A stretch of 64,000 nucleotides of DNA from Anaerolineae bacterium (GTDB taxonomy: Bacteria > Chloroflexota > Anaerolineae > Aggregatilineales > Phototrophicaceae), in assembly GCA_022820665.1 (NCBI GenBank), contig JAJEFB010000023.1:1-64000 (forward strand). Direction: 5' to 3'. The position numbers and the translations under genes were made by a program. This document shows, piece by piece, positions 54,909-63,926 of this stretch. The first letter of the stretch is position 1. Each line of letters begins with the position of its first letter. The notes beneath the pieces were generated by a model. That model was not told where the DNA came from, made no database searches, and saw only the letters and a list, made by a program, of their open reading frames with translations.

Positions 54909-56765
54909 ATGCTAAGACGGTTGAAGAATGCGCGTTACGGCATCTTTTTTCTGGCGCTTTTGCTCCTGTTGGTATCCCAGCCAGCTACGGCCGGAGACAC
55001 GATCATCAGCAACAACTCCGGCGCTGGCAACCAAGTTTTTATCATCGAAGACGAACCTTCATTGGTGATAAATGGCTTTGATCTGGCGCCTCTGGGTCTT
55101 GGCTTTCCCATTGCGCTTGACGCGGTCACTATATTCGTAAATCGCGCCGTCCCAGGCGTCGCGGTGGATCTGCTCATATATCAAGACGCGAATGGCGGCT
55201 CGCCCGTTGACGCGACGCTGATTCACCGACAGCCGGTGGCGATCAATGGATCCGGCGCCAATCGGATCCTTCTGGAACAAGCGGCGATTGTGACGGAACC
55301 GGTGATCTGGGTCGGTTTCTACTTGCCGGTCGGTTTCCGTTTTAACGCCGACGCCTCCGGTTCATCCGTGCTCACATATTGGGCTTGGACGCCGGGCGGC
55401 TCTTTTGATGTCAACGCCTTGTCAAGCGCGCAGGTCTTGGGACCTGCCGACGGCAGCGAGCCCGTTGGCATCAACATGGAAGGCATCGCGCGGATCACCG
55501 CTGAACTGCGTACGCCGTTTTATGAAGAGACGACAAACGCTGTTCTTGTCGGCAAGCAATTTGTAGACGACTCCGACCAAGACACATCCATTCTGCAAAC
55601 CTATCCCTATTGCGGTGATCTGTTTTATGATTCCGAAGACATCGACATCTCCGGGGAGGGCGCTTTTACAATTACCTGCGGCGTCAACAGAGAGTTCGAA
55701 GCGCCGACAAATGTCGCGCAGCCATCCGGCGAGTTGCTCGATGTACAGCGCGCTGGCCATCTCTACAAGTTGGTGGCGAATATACCGCAGGAGTTGCATG
55801 TTCACGGCGCCATCGGCACCTTGCCGGTGCCGGTAACGCACTGTATGCGTATTCAAGCCATTGATCTGGAGCAAGCCATCATCGCCGAAGCGCGCGATAT
55901 ACCGGAGCGCTGGTATGTATTGCCTTCCGTCCGCTTTGGAGACTTGGTCTGCGTCGAAGTCACGCATGCCAGCTACTTGTCTTATTTCTTGCCGCGCACA
56001 GACGACTCGCCGCAGAATGTGAACCTCGTACTTGGTTGGTCGCGCATCAATCCTCATCCGCTTGAATGCGGCATTTTAACCGGATTTAAGATACCGGTGG
56101 TCAATACCGGTCAGAGCTGGTTCGATACGCCTTCTTCGGATGTCAAAGTGATCGTCGAGAATATCCATATAGGAACCGGAACAGTTACCGGAGCGATGGA
56201 ACTGAAAGTGCCGACATCCAAACTGGGACCGGGCCACCGTCAATTGCTCGAGATAGGTCCGATGATCGTGGACCAATATGTTCATGAGCTTCACCGCCTG
56301 CAGATACGGCTTGACTTCGACGAAAAAGTGGAAGAGACCAACGAATTCGACAATATCTGGTTCAGTGAATATGTCTTGCAGTGGGCCGGGGGCAGCCAAC
56401 GCTGCTACGATAGAGCCTGGCATACACAGACGCCGTATCCGAGCACCTCTTTGGATTATTGCTTCATCGGCAGGCCATATAAAAGCGGCGGTGGCAAGAT
56501 TTTGATTCCCTACTCGCCCGCCTGCGATATTGAATTTCGCTCTGGACATGTCGAGGCGCGTCCTGGTGCTGAAGAGCCGCGGCAGTTCAAGAGAGGGGAT
56601 TGTCACATTGCGATTAGTATCAAGGTGGTCGGTCAGAGCGCCAAGATCCTCTATCGCAAGATTGATGTGCCGGATTCGGATCCGCCATGCCCTGGCGGCA
56701 GCAGCGTACGAGACTACATCGATAGAGACAATGTTGTTTTGGTCATTGATGTCGACGGCGCCTGA
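54909..56765 (+). CDS. Secreted protein with a CARDB-like domain
   Basis: 618 residues from ATG 54909. The frame extends back to 54840, but those 23 codons would precede the signal peptide (LLRR-type basic start, then FFLALLLLLVSQPATA). Residues ~400-500 contain VVNTGQSWFDTPSSDVKV, MELKVPTSKLGPG and VEETNEFDN, the pattern of a CARDB adhesion-type beta domain. The middle (~230-370) is rich in Cys and beta strands without a recognised domain. The protein is exported and probably surface-bound or released. The role is unknown. Confidence 0.72.
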   Translation: MLRRLKNARYGIFFLALLLLLVSQPATAGDTIISNNSGAGNQVFIIEDEPSLVINGFDLAPLGLGFPIALDAVTIFVNRAVPGVAVDLLIYQDANGGSPVDATLIHRQPVAINGSGANRILLEQAAIVTEPVIWVGFYLPVGFRFNADASGSSVLTYWAWTPGGSFDVNALSSAQVLGPADGSEPVGINMEGIARITAELRTPFYEETTNAVLVGKQFVDDSDQDTSILQTYPYCGDLFYDSEDIDISGEGAFTITCGVNREFEAPTNVAQPSGELLDVQRAGHLYKLVANIPQELHVHGAIGTLPVPVTHCMRIQAIDLEQAIIAEARDIPERWYVLPSVRFGDLVCVEVTHASYLSYFLPRTDDSPQNVNLVLGWSRINPHPLECGILTGFKIPVVNTGQSWFDTPSSDVKVIVENIHIGTGTVTGAMELKVPTSKLGPGHRQLLEIGPMIVDQYVHELHRLQIRLDFDEKVEETNEFDNIWFSEYVLQWAGGSQRCYDRAWHTQTPYPSTSLDYCFIGRPYKSGGGKILIPYSPACDIEFRSGHVEARPGAEEPRQFKRGDCHIAISIKVVGQSAKILYRKIDVPDSDPPCPGGSSVRDYIDRDNVVLVIDVDGA

Positions 56766-56828
56766 GCGGGCTAATGGAGACAAAACCAGGGCTGGGAAAT
56801 CGCGCAAACTGGAGTTTGGGGTAGCCTT

Positions 56829-57590
56829 ATGCGGGTCGTCACAAATAAAAAACTGGCTCGCCGCAATCGCAAGTTGACCAATTACCTTTTCTTTGGCACG
56901 TTCGGCGCGCTAATTCTGAGCTTCTTCGTGATCAACGCTTCACTGTTCACCGGTGACATTCCCGATTCGCTGGGCGTGATCGCGCAGTCTGCCATGTTGC
57001 CTATCGCCTTCATCCTGACGGTCCTTTCAGTGCGCATGACAAATCTATGGGCGCGCGTTCCGCGCCCGGAGAAGGCGATCGAGGACGGCTTGAAGGGCTT
57101 GAGCAACAAGAGTGTCTTGTACAACTATTATCATTTTCCGGCGCGCCACGTTCTGATTTGCCCTCAAGGCGTGTACGCGATTGTCACGCGCTGGCACGAT
57201 CAGGAATATACCTTCCGCGATGGCAAGTTCCGCAGTCATCGCAATGTTCTCAGCAAGTTCCTTTCACTGTTCCGGCTGGATGGCGTTGGCAAGCCTCTTC
57301 GCGATGCCGAGATTGCTCGTCAAGACGTACAACGGTCCATTGATGAAATCGCTCCCGATGTCGAGGTGCAACCGCTCGTGGTCTTTGTCGACCCGTCGGC
57401 CAAAATAAACTTCGAAGACGAGTTGGATACGCCCGTTCTTTTCGCTGATACGAGATTGTCCCCCAACTTGAAGGACTTCATGCGCGATGCCAAACGCCGA
57501 ATATCGGAAGAAGCCGGCGACGCAAAAAACGCCAACTTAATGCCGCTTTCTGACGAACAGATCGAAGCTTTCGAAAAAGCGACAATCTGA
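56829..57590 (+). CDS. NERD-like membrane protein
   Basis: 253 residues. Two transmembrane helices (~20-38 and ~47-66) are followed by a cytoplasmic domain. The segment YYHFPARHVLICPQGVYAIV resembles the NERD (nuclease-related) core strand pattern, followed by QEYTFRDGKFR and later VQPLVVFVDPSAKINF. The usual catalytic Lys after the VxAIVT strand is not present (RWHDQ instead), so nuclease activity is doubtful. It is encoded between the secreted CARDB protein and the glycosyltransferase, 6 bases before the latter. Confidence 0.6.
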   Translation: MRVVTNKKLARRNRKLTNYLFFGTFGALILSFFVINASLFTGDIPDSLGVIAQSAMLPIAFILTVLSVRMTNLWARVPRPEKAIEDGLKGLSNKSVLYNYYHFPARHVLICPQGVYAIVTRWHDQEYTFRDGKFRSHRNVLSKFLSLFRLDGVGKPLRDAEIARQDVQRSIDEIAPDVEVQPLVVFVDPSAKINFEDELDTPVLFADTRLSPNLKDFMRDAKRRISEEAGDAKNANLMPLSDEQIEAFEKATI

Positions 57591-57596
57591 GCCCGC

Positions 57597-59489
57597 ATGG
57601 CGCGACCCATAGGCACGGCAATTCTAATACTGATTATCTGGCTCGGCTTTGCCCTGCGCTTACACGAACTGGCTGCAGTGCCGCTGCGCGGCGACGAAGC
57701 TTTCAGCGCGCTGAACTGGGCAGGCATTCCCTTGCATCAGTCCCTGACCGAGATCGCAACGCTCGAGCCGCATCCTCCGCTGACCTACGTATTGTTTCGG
57801 CTTTGGGGGCTTCTCATCGGTGGAATCGACAGTCCCTTTGCCTTGCGCCTGCTCCCGGTCTTTGGCAATCTGATCGGCGTCTCTGGGGCTTACGCCTTGG
57901 CCTCCCGCCTATCCGGAAAGCGAATCAGCGGCATTGCCGCTGCGTTAATCTGGGCAACTCATCCCTACGAAATCTGGCATAGCCAGGACTTTCGCAACTA
58001 TGCTCTCTGGGCCGGCTTAAGCGTGACGAGCTTGTGGCTGGGTCTGCGCCTGATTGATCGGCCGGCTATGAGAAATTGGCTGCTCCATGCCCTGATGGCC
58101 ATCACCAGCGCGCTGATATTCTACACCGAAGTGTTCATGTCGATTGCCTTGGTACTTGTTGCCATTTGCTGTAAGAAAGGCGATCGGCGATTCTTCGCGA
58201 GATTTATCTCCTTGCAGGGCACCGTGGTCTTGATGCCGCTGGTGGCTTTCCTCGTTCTGCAAACCGGGCTTTTAGCCTCGGGCGCATATCCCGGCAACCT
58301 TGATTCGCTATATGTTCCTGACTTCTTGTTCCGGTTCCCGCCGGTCTTGACCCTGGGAGAAACCGCGCCGGGATCGTCACTCTGGTTGTGGATCGTCCTC
58401 GCGCTTGCGCTTGGCTTGTTCGCGTTCATTGTTGCCAGAGGCTCAAGGCGCGAGATTACGTATATCGGGGCTATCGTTCTCGTTCCATTCTTGCTGCTTG
58501 GCGTCCTTTCTTTGCGCGTGAACATTTTCCATCCGCGTTACGTATTGGCGACGGTACCGGGCTTTGTACTGCTGATCTCCCTGGGCAGCGCTCGTTTGGC
58601 TGTCTGGATAGCCAAGGCTGCTGGATTGCGGCAAGGCTACGTAATGCCGCTGCTCTTGGCGCCCTGGATTGTTCTTTCAGTTCTGTCGCTTCACACCTAC
58701 CATAACGACCCGGCATTCCGCAAATCACCCGCCTGGGACGAGCTGGGCGACTTTCTCAACAACAGAGTGACTATCGACGATCTGGTCATTCAGCTAAGCG
58801 CGGACCCCGCCTTTGGCTACTATTACCGCGGCTCAGCCGAAGACCGCGCGCTGCCGTCCGGGCCCCTGCAATCCGCAAGCAGCATCATCGACGCATTGGA
58901 GGCGGCACGGGCGAACTACGACAGCATTTATGTCGTTTCAAATGCGATACCGTCATGGCGGAACGCGCGCGTCGTCGAGGATTGGATGCGGGAAAATATG
59001 CAACCGGTCACGCTCAGCGACGCCTCTGGATTGGCCATTCGTCAATACATGGAATGGACCGTTTTGGCGGCGGACGCCATACCGCTGGCAAGCTTTGGGG
59101 GCGTGGTTGACTTGCTTGACTACCGATTTTTCGACGATCCACTGCCAACCGGCGAGTTGCTGCTGCGCGTTTATTGGCGGTCCCTGGCAATCACCGGAAA
59201 CTCGCTCAAGTCATTTGCGCATGTCTATGGAGACGCGAATCCGGAAACGGGCGCGGTTCTTTGGGCGCAAGACGACCAGTTCCCACAATCCGGGCGCATC
59301 GACAGCAGATCCTGGGCGCCAGCCAAGGTTTTCCGAGATGTCTACTACTTGCCAGCCGAGCCCTTGCAAGATGGCAGCTATGAATTGCGCCTCGGCTGGT
59401 ATGAACCTGTGAGTGGCGATCGACTGCTCACAGATGTCGGATGGGACAGTTTCTTGCTTCAAAACTTCGACTATCCGCCGAAGCCCTGA
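57597..59489 (+). CDS. Glycosyltransferase, ArnT/PMT (GT39/GT83) type membrane protein
   Basis: 630 residues with 11-13 hydrophobic segments over residues ~1-370 and a soluble C-terminal domain (~380-630). The first external loop has RGDEAFSALNWAG with the catalytic acidic pair, then EPHPPLTYVLFRLW and HPYEIWHSQDFRNYAL, characteristic of polyprenyl-phosphate-sugar-using transferases. It probably glycosylates a lipid, glycan or exported protein outside the membrane. The neighbouring secreted and LysM proteins are possible acceptors, by context only. Confidence 0.8.
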   Translation: MARPIGTAILILIIWLGFALRLHELAAVPLRGDEAFSALNWAGIPLHQSLTEIATLEPHPPLTYVLFRLWGLLIGGIDSPFALRLLPVFGNLIGVSGAYALASRLSGKRISGIAAALIWATHPYEIWHSQDFRNYALWAGLSVTSLWLGLRLIDRPAMRNWLLHALMAITSALIFYTEVFMSIALVLVAICCKKGDRRFFARFISLQGTVVLMPLVAFLVLQTGLLASGAYPGNLDSLYVPDFLFRFPPVLTLGETAPGSSLWLWIVLALALGLFAFIVARGSRREITYIGAIVLVPFLLLGVLSLRVNIFHPRYVLATVPGFVLLISLGSARLAVWIAKAAGLRQGYVMPLLLAPWIVLSVLSLHTYHNDPAFRKSPAWDELGDFLNNRVTIDDLVIQLSADPAFGYYYRGSAEDRALPSGPLQSASSIIDALEAARANYDSIYVVSNAIPSWRNARVVEDWMRENMQPVTLSDASGLAIRQYMEWTVLAADAIPLASFGGVVDLLDYRFFDDPLPTGELLLRVYWRSLAITGNSLKSFAHVYGDANPETGAVLWAQDDQFPQSGRIDSRSWAPAKVFRDVYYLPAEPLQDGSYELRLGWYEPVSGDRLLTDVGWDSFLLQNFDYPPKP

Positions 59490-59638
59490 CGTTAGACCTA
59501 CAAGGCTGCCAAGTCTGTAGATTTGGTCAATCGCTCCCTGTAGTATGTCAGTTGAAGAATGGAAGTCGAAATGCGGGCTGGACGTTTCGCGTAAAGACCC
59601 GCGCTTACAAAAGTCTCGCCCGCGAACGGATCTTTAGC

Positions 59639-61210
59639 ATGCGGTTACAGGAGCTGATCATCCGCACCTGTCTGGGAATGGCAATTGCCATGGTTTTCGG
59701 CTTGGCAGCGGAGGCTCGGATGGAGGATCCCGGTTCAGGCTTCAAGGACCCGGTGACTGGGGAGTTGGCAGTCAGCATCGAGCGCTATACCGTTCGCCCG
59801 AACGACACCTTGTATGCCATCGCAAAGCGCTTCAACACCAGCGTGAGGGCTCTTCAGTCGCTGAACGGATTGAGAGGCGCTCATTTGCTTTTCGCGGGCG
59901 ATGCGCTTCTCCTGCCGCGGCTTGATAAGACCGAATTTGTTGCTTACCTGGTAAAACCCGGTGACTCCTTATTCCAAATCGCCCGACGTTTCGATACGAC
60001 GGTCGAGGCTTTGCAATCGCTAAACGGAATCGGCGACCGCAACCATATCCTATCGGGTCAAACGATCCTTTTGCCCCAAAGCCGGATTATGCGCGATTTC
60101 GCTTACGGAATCACGCTATTCCCGGATCTTGAAAGTACGCCGGACATCTTGCGCTGGGTCAAAGAGCTTGGCGTCAATTGGGCCAAGATCGAAGTCAACT
60201 GGGCTGACCTGGAACCGACCGCAACCGATTTCGCCTTTGACAGTTTGGATGCCCTAATCGCGGGCTTGGACCAGCTTGGGATTCAAATTCTGCTAAATGT
60301 ATATGGGGCGCCGCAATGGTCTCGCAGCTCATATACTCGGCAATTGAACAGTTTGCTGCGCGCCAATTCGGGACCCCCGGAGAACCTGGAGACTTTCGCT
60401 ACTTTCATGAGCGTATTGGCGGGGCGCTACGCAGGCATTATCGATGCTTACGAGATCTGGAAATCGCCCAATCTCTTGAAATACTGGACCGCGCCAGTCT
60501 ACGAACAACTGCCAACAATGGGCGCCTCAGGGGACTACGGTTTCCCGGACAAGATAAAAATCGGGGCTGCCTATTACGTGGATCTGCTGAAGATCGCCTA
60601 TGAGGCCATCAAATCGGTCGACAGCGGCGCGCTTGTGATCACCGCGGGTCTGGCGCCTGTTGGATTTACCGACAATTACAACGCTGTAGAAACTGGCGAG
60701 TTTTTAGGGGATATGATCCGTGAAGGCGCGACAGACTACAGCGATGGTATCGGCGCGCTATTTGGCGCGTCGGCGGTCCCTCCGACATTATTCTGCTGCG
60801 AACAGCCGCCGGGCGTGGATACGCACTACGAATCGCATTTACAGTATTTTACCGAGATTCTCTATCTGTATCGCGATATTCTCAGCCGCAAGGCATCCGA
60901 TGACATCCCGATCTACATTACGCAGGTGGGCTGGGGGACAACCGAGGGCTCTAATCTGGCGATTCCAGCGAGCGGTCTCGAGTGGCTCAGGTACACGGAC
61001 CAGGGCGAACAGGCGCTTTACGTCGCTCAAGCCTACGATATTGCCTACAGGCTCAATTACATTGAGGGAATGTTCTTGTACAACCTTAATGGTTGCGCGG
61101 TGGGCGACAGCGAAGCCTGTTTCTTCAGTCTTGTTGACGCCGCCGGGGTGGACAGACCCGCCTTGCAATCTTTCGCGGAAACAGAGAAAGCCGCGACCTA
61201 CACGACTTGA
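59639..61210 (+). CDS. Secreted protein with two LysM domains and a glycosidase-like barrel lacking catalytic glutamates
   Basis: 523 residues from ATG 59639, which gives a signal peptide (LIIRTCLGMAIAMVFGLAAEA). An in-frame ATG at 59441 inside the previous gene is rejected. LysM 1 spans ~48-93 and LysM 2 ~101-146. Residues ~150-520 form a TIM barrel like GH39/GH5-type enzymes. Where homologues read WNEPN this protein has WKSPN (residues 274-278). Where a TE-[FG]W nucleophile motif is expected it has ITQVGW (Gln429). Both expected catalytic Glu are therefore replaced. A peptidoglycan- or glycan-binding role without hydrolysis is inferred. Confidence 0.75.
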   Translation: MRLQELIIRTCLGMAIAMVFGLAAEARMEDPGSGFKDPVTGELAVSIERYTVRPNDTLYAIAKRFNTSVRALQSLNGLRGAHLLFAGDALLLPRLDKTEFVAYLVKPGDSLFQIARRFDTTVEALQSLNGIGDRNHILSGQTILLPQSRIMRDFAYGITLFPDLESTPDILRWVKELGVNWAKIEVNWADLEPTATDFAFDSLDALIAGLDQLGIQILLNVYGAPQWSRSSYTRQLNSLLRANSGPPENLETFATFMSVLAGRYAGIIDAYEIWKSPNLLKYWTAPVYEQLPTMGASGDYGFPDKIKIGAAYYVDLLKIAYEAIKSVDSGALVITAGLAPVGFTDNYNAVETGEFLGDMIREGATDYSDGIGALFGASAVPPTLFCCEQPPGVDTHYESHLQYFTEILYLYRDILSRKASDDIPIYITQVGWGTTEGSNLAIPASGLEWLRYTDQGEQALYVAQAYDIAYRLNYIEGMFLYNLNGCAVGDSEACFFSLVDAAGVDRPALQSFAETEKAATYTT

Positions 61211-61446
61211 TCCCTACAGGTTATATCTGAAAATCTAGGGGCGGCTGACGGCCAGTGTCGAAGGGCTGTGTCCACGCGCCCTGCGCGACCCTACGAGTCG
61301 CCCAAAACATACCCCTTTGTGCCCTCTGCGCCTCTGTGTCGAATCCCCCACAATGCCTTGGGAGCCCCCCGGCCGGGAAACGGCGCTAATCGCCCGGATG
61401 ACTCTGTCGCACGTCTAACTTGAAATTACTTGCTTCATGTACCTTC
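61211..61446. other. Intergenic region between convergent LysM genes
   Basis: 236 bases without a gene. It contains CCCTTTGTGCCCTCTGCGCC-type sequence (61310-61337) of the kind seen as short interspersed repeats in many bacterial genomes, followed by a G/C-rich patch (61362-61386) that can form short stems. No clear terminator for either gene. Confidence 0.35.
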
Positions 61447-62610
61447 TTACCGGCTCGTCCACTCAAAGCTACGCCAGATACCCGGCGCGCCGACAATCGT
61501 ATAGACGCCTTGGGCGTCTCTCCGCGCGACGCTCACTCGCCATTGCATGAGGTGAGACATTCCATCATCTGGCGCAAACCCCGACGGTACGATCAGGTCA
61601 TTCGCTTTGCTGACTAAGGGCAAAGATCTGTTGACAGTCTGATCAATCAGTTCGACCAGGTACTCATCCGCGGCGTTTATGCCGTTGATGCCGACCCATT
61701 GCAGCCGCAGTTCGTTTGTCCGGACCAATGCGCCGTCGGCCGGAAATATGAGGCGTGGCGGCAGATAAGTGGCAGTCGGCGTTGCAGTTTCGTCTCCGGT
61801 CGGCGTCGGCGTTTTGCTTGGCAGCGGCGTTGGCAAAGGCACGAAGACGCACTGGCCGATCTGAATATTCGGTCTGCAGTCGGGTCCGCCGCTTGGTTCG
61901 GTAAAGGCGCAGCCAAAAAACTGGATTTCCTTGTTCAATTGGCTGAGGACTTCCAGCGTCGTGCTGTATTGTTCGGCGATCGCCACGATTGAGTCCCCCG
62001 CTTCAACTTCATAGCAGCCGACGCTTGAACCGGATCGTAGTAGCGCCCCGGTATCCTGATTGACGCCGATCATCGCCAGGACTTCTTCCGTGGCGCTCGC
62101 GCCGACAGCAGTAACGGTTGAGGTCGGCCGCGGTATGAATATCGTATTGCCGACCGGCGGCAGCAGATCAATGTGGCTGATGTTCTCGTTGAGGGCAACC
62201 ACGGTCGCGGCAACCTCCAGGTCGTAGCCGAATCCATGCTGGGGCAGTTGAATGATGTAAAACAGCGTGTCCTCTTCCTGGACCACGTACTCGTAGAATG
62301 CTGATGTCGCCGTGGCTATCCTGGTCGGCGTCGGCGGCGCCGTTGTGTCTGTGGCGGTCGCCGTTGCGATTTCCAACGTAGGCATGCGCGTATCAGTCGC
62401 GGTCGCCGTTGCGATTTCCAACGTAGACACGCGCGTACCTGTAGCGGAGGGCAGCGCTTTGGCAGTGGCTACCAGCGGCGGTTTGGCTGTCGCGATTTCT
62501 TCCTGCTCAATTGTCGGCGTCTTGGAGACCGCGGGAATCCCGATGTTGCAGGCGGACATCGTGAAGAGAACGGCTGTAATAAGCGCGCGAAAGGCTTGTC
62601 CATGTTTCAC
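61447..62610 (-). CDS. LysM-domain lipoprotein
   Basis: 387 residues from GTG 62610, which overlaps the upstream stop codon as GTGA; an in-frame ATG at 62706 lies well inside the upstream gene. The signal peptide ends TMSAC with a lipobox Cys21. A Thr/Pro/Ala-rich stalk (~25-100) contains a duplicated segment. Two LysM-like modules (~105-160 and ~195-280: YEVEAGDSIVAIAEQYSTTL) follow, then a C-terminal Ig-like domain (~300-387: LRLQWVGINGINAADEYLVEL). It is a shortened paralogue of the next gene and probably binds cell-wall glycan at the outer face. Confidence 0.8.
   Translation of the reverse strand: MKHGQAFRALITAVLFTMSACNIGIPAVSKTPTIEQEEIATAKPPLVATAKALPSATGTRVSTLEIATATATDTRMPTLEIATATATDTTAPPTPTRIATATSAFYEYVVQEEDTLFYIIQLPQHGFGYDLEVAATVVALNENISHIDLLPPVGNTIFIPRPTSTVTAVGASATEEVLAMIGVNQDTGALLRSGSSVGCYEVEAGDSIVAIAEQYSTTLEVLSQLNKEIQFFGCAFTEPSGGPDCRPNIQIGQCVFVPLPTPLPSKTPTPTGDETATPTATYLPPRLIFPADGALVRTNELRLQWVGINGINAADEYLVELIDQTVNRSLPLVSKANDLIVPSGFAPDDGMSHLMQWRVSVARRDAQGVYTIVGAPGIWRSFEWTSR
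62354..62426. repeat. 45-bp tandem duplication in the lipoprotein stalk
   Basis: A 28-base block beginning GCGGTCGCCGTTGCGATTTC occurs identically at 62354-62381 and 62399-62426, a 45-base period (15 codons). It encodes the repeated TLEIATATATDT stalk unit. The copy number is two, in frame, so it changes only stalk length. Confidence 0.8.
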
Positions 62611-63926
62611 GATGCGCTGCCTCCGGAGCCCTCCCAAACCAAAGTCCGTGTGCCCGTCGCCTGGGACGAATCGCCGGTACTTTGGCTGACAATCGACACT
62701 TGCCACATATACGTGTGGCGTTGGTCATCGTCCGCCTGCCATTGCCGTGGCAATATGAAAAAAAGATCCCGTGTTTCCGCCGTGAACCTGTTGACCGTGC
62801 CGACCTCGGAAATGGCGACGCGAAAAATTTCATCCGCTGCCAGCGTCCCCGTCGCTACCCAGCGCAGCGTGACCTGATCGCCCGCGCCGAAAAACGCGCG
62901 ATCAGTCGGGCCAACAGCGAAAGGCGCGTTGACCGTTGCCGTGGCTGGCGGTATAGGCGTTTCGCTGCCGGAAAGAGTCGGCACGGGCGTAACTGTCGCG
63001 GTAGGCGCGGGAACGCGCAAGGTCTGTCCTTCGATCAATTCGACAATGCACTCGCCTCCACCGTAAGGCAAGCTAAAATCGCATAAGGCAAATGCCACTT
63101 CCGGGTTCAGGTCGGAAAGTTGCTTGGCGTCGGTATCGTATTGCACGGCGATCGCGATCATGCTGTCTCCTTCCGCAACAGTATGCCATGTCAATCCCGG
63201 CAATATCGTAGGCGTCGCCGTCGGCGCGAATGGATCGAAGGAAAGCAGAGCGAATCCCTCTGAGCCAGGCGTATCTTCCAGGCTCGCGGAAGCGTTCAAT
63301 TGCGGAACTGGCGTTGCAAGCGGATCGGTCGTGGCGCTGGGCAACGGGACGACGATATCCTGGCCTATCTGAATGCGGGTCTCGTCAACGATCCCGTTAA
63401 TCGCTTTCACGGTTGGCAAGATATCCAGTCTGCGGTATCCGCAACCCGCGATAATGCTGATTAATGAGTCCCCCGCGGCGACTCGATGGATGCAGGGCGA
63501 CGGGGTCGGGGTTTCGCTCGGTACCAGCGTAGGCAAAGGAGTTGGGCTGGGAACTGGGCTAGGAAAGCCAGGCGTCACTGTCGCAAAACTCGGGCGCGTG
63601 GGCGCCGCAGTCGGCGACAATTCGCCCAGCGGGACATCTTCGCGCCCTGATAGATTGCTGACGATTGCCAGGGCAAACGCCGCGAGCAGCGCCATCCCCA
63701 AGACGGCCATGCCTGCGAAGAGCCTGCGCGCGGTGTCATTCAGCGCCCCCTCGTACAGGTCGGTCTCGCCATGACGATAGTCGTAGTCCCTCCAGGCCAG
63801 ATTGCTTTCATCCGAGAGCGCTTGCGCCTCGACATCCTCTATCGCCGTTCCGCAAGTAGAACACGTGCTGGCATTGCCATGGTTGCGCGCTTCACAGATC
63901 GGGCAGCGTTTGTATGATTCGGACAA
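62607..63926 (-). CDS. Zinc-ribbon, single-pass membrane protein with LysM domains
   Basis: 439 residues. A four-cysteine zinc ribbon at the N-terminus (Cys8/Cys11 in CPIC, Cys22/Cys25 in CSTC) is followed by one transmembrane helix (~70-92), a Pro/Thr-rich linker, two LysM modules (~140-195 and ~245-310: WHTVAEGDSMIAIAVQYDTD) and a C-terminal Ig-like domain (~335-439: VTLRWVATGTLAADEIFRVAI). The layout puts the zinc ribbon in the cytoplasm and the LysM part outside. GGGAGG precedes the ATG. It is the upstream, probably ancestral paralogue of the LysM lipoprotein, with a GTGA overlap. The remaining 74 bases to the window end hold no gene. Confidence 0.82.
   Translation of the reverse strand: MSESYKRCPICEARNHGNASTCSTCGTAIEDVEAQALSDESNLAWRDYDYRHGETDLYEGALNDTARRLFAGMAVLGMALLAAFALAIVSNLSGREDVPLGELSPTAAPTRPSFATVTPGFPSPVPSPTPLPTLVPSETPTPSPCIHRVAAGDSLISIIAGCGYRRLDILPTVKAINGIVDETRIQIGQDIVVPLPSATTDPLATPVPQLNASASLEDTPGSEGFALLSFDPFAPTATPTILPGLTWHTVAEGDSMIAIAVQYDTDAKQLSDLNPEVAFALCDFSLPYGGGECIVELIEGQTLRVPAPTATVTPVPTLSGSETPIPPATATVNAPFAVGPTDRAFFGAGDQVTLRWVATGTLAADEIFRVAISEVGTVNRFTAETRDLFFILPRQWQADDDQRHTYMWQVSIVSQSTGDSSQATGTRTLVWEGSGGSAS

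Noticed and set aside
62354-62426. Phase-variable repeat controlling the LysM lipoprotein
   Set aside because: The period is 45 bases, a multiple of three, so copy-number change would alter stalk length but not reading frame.
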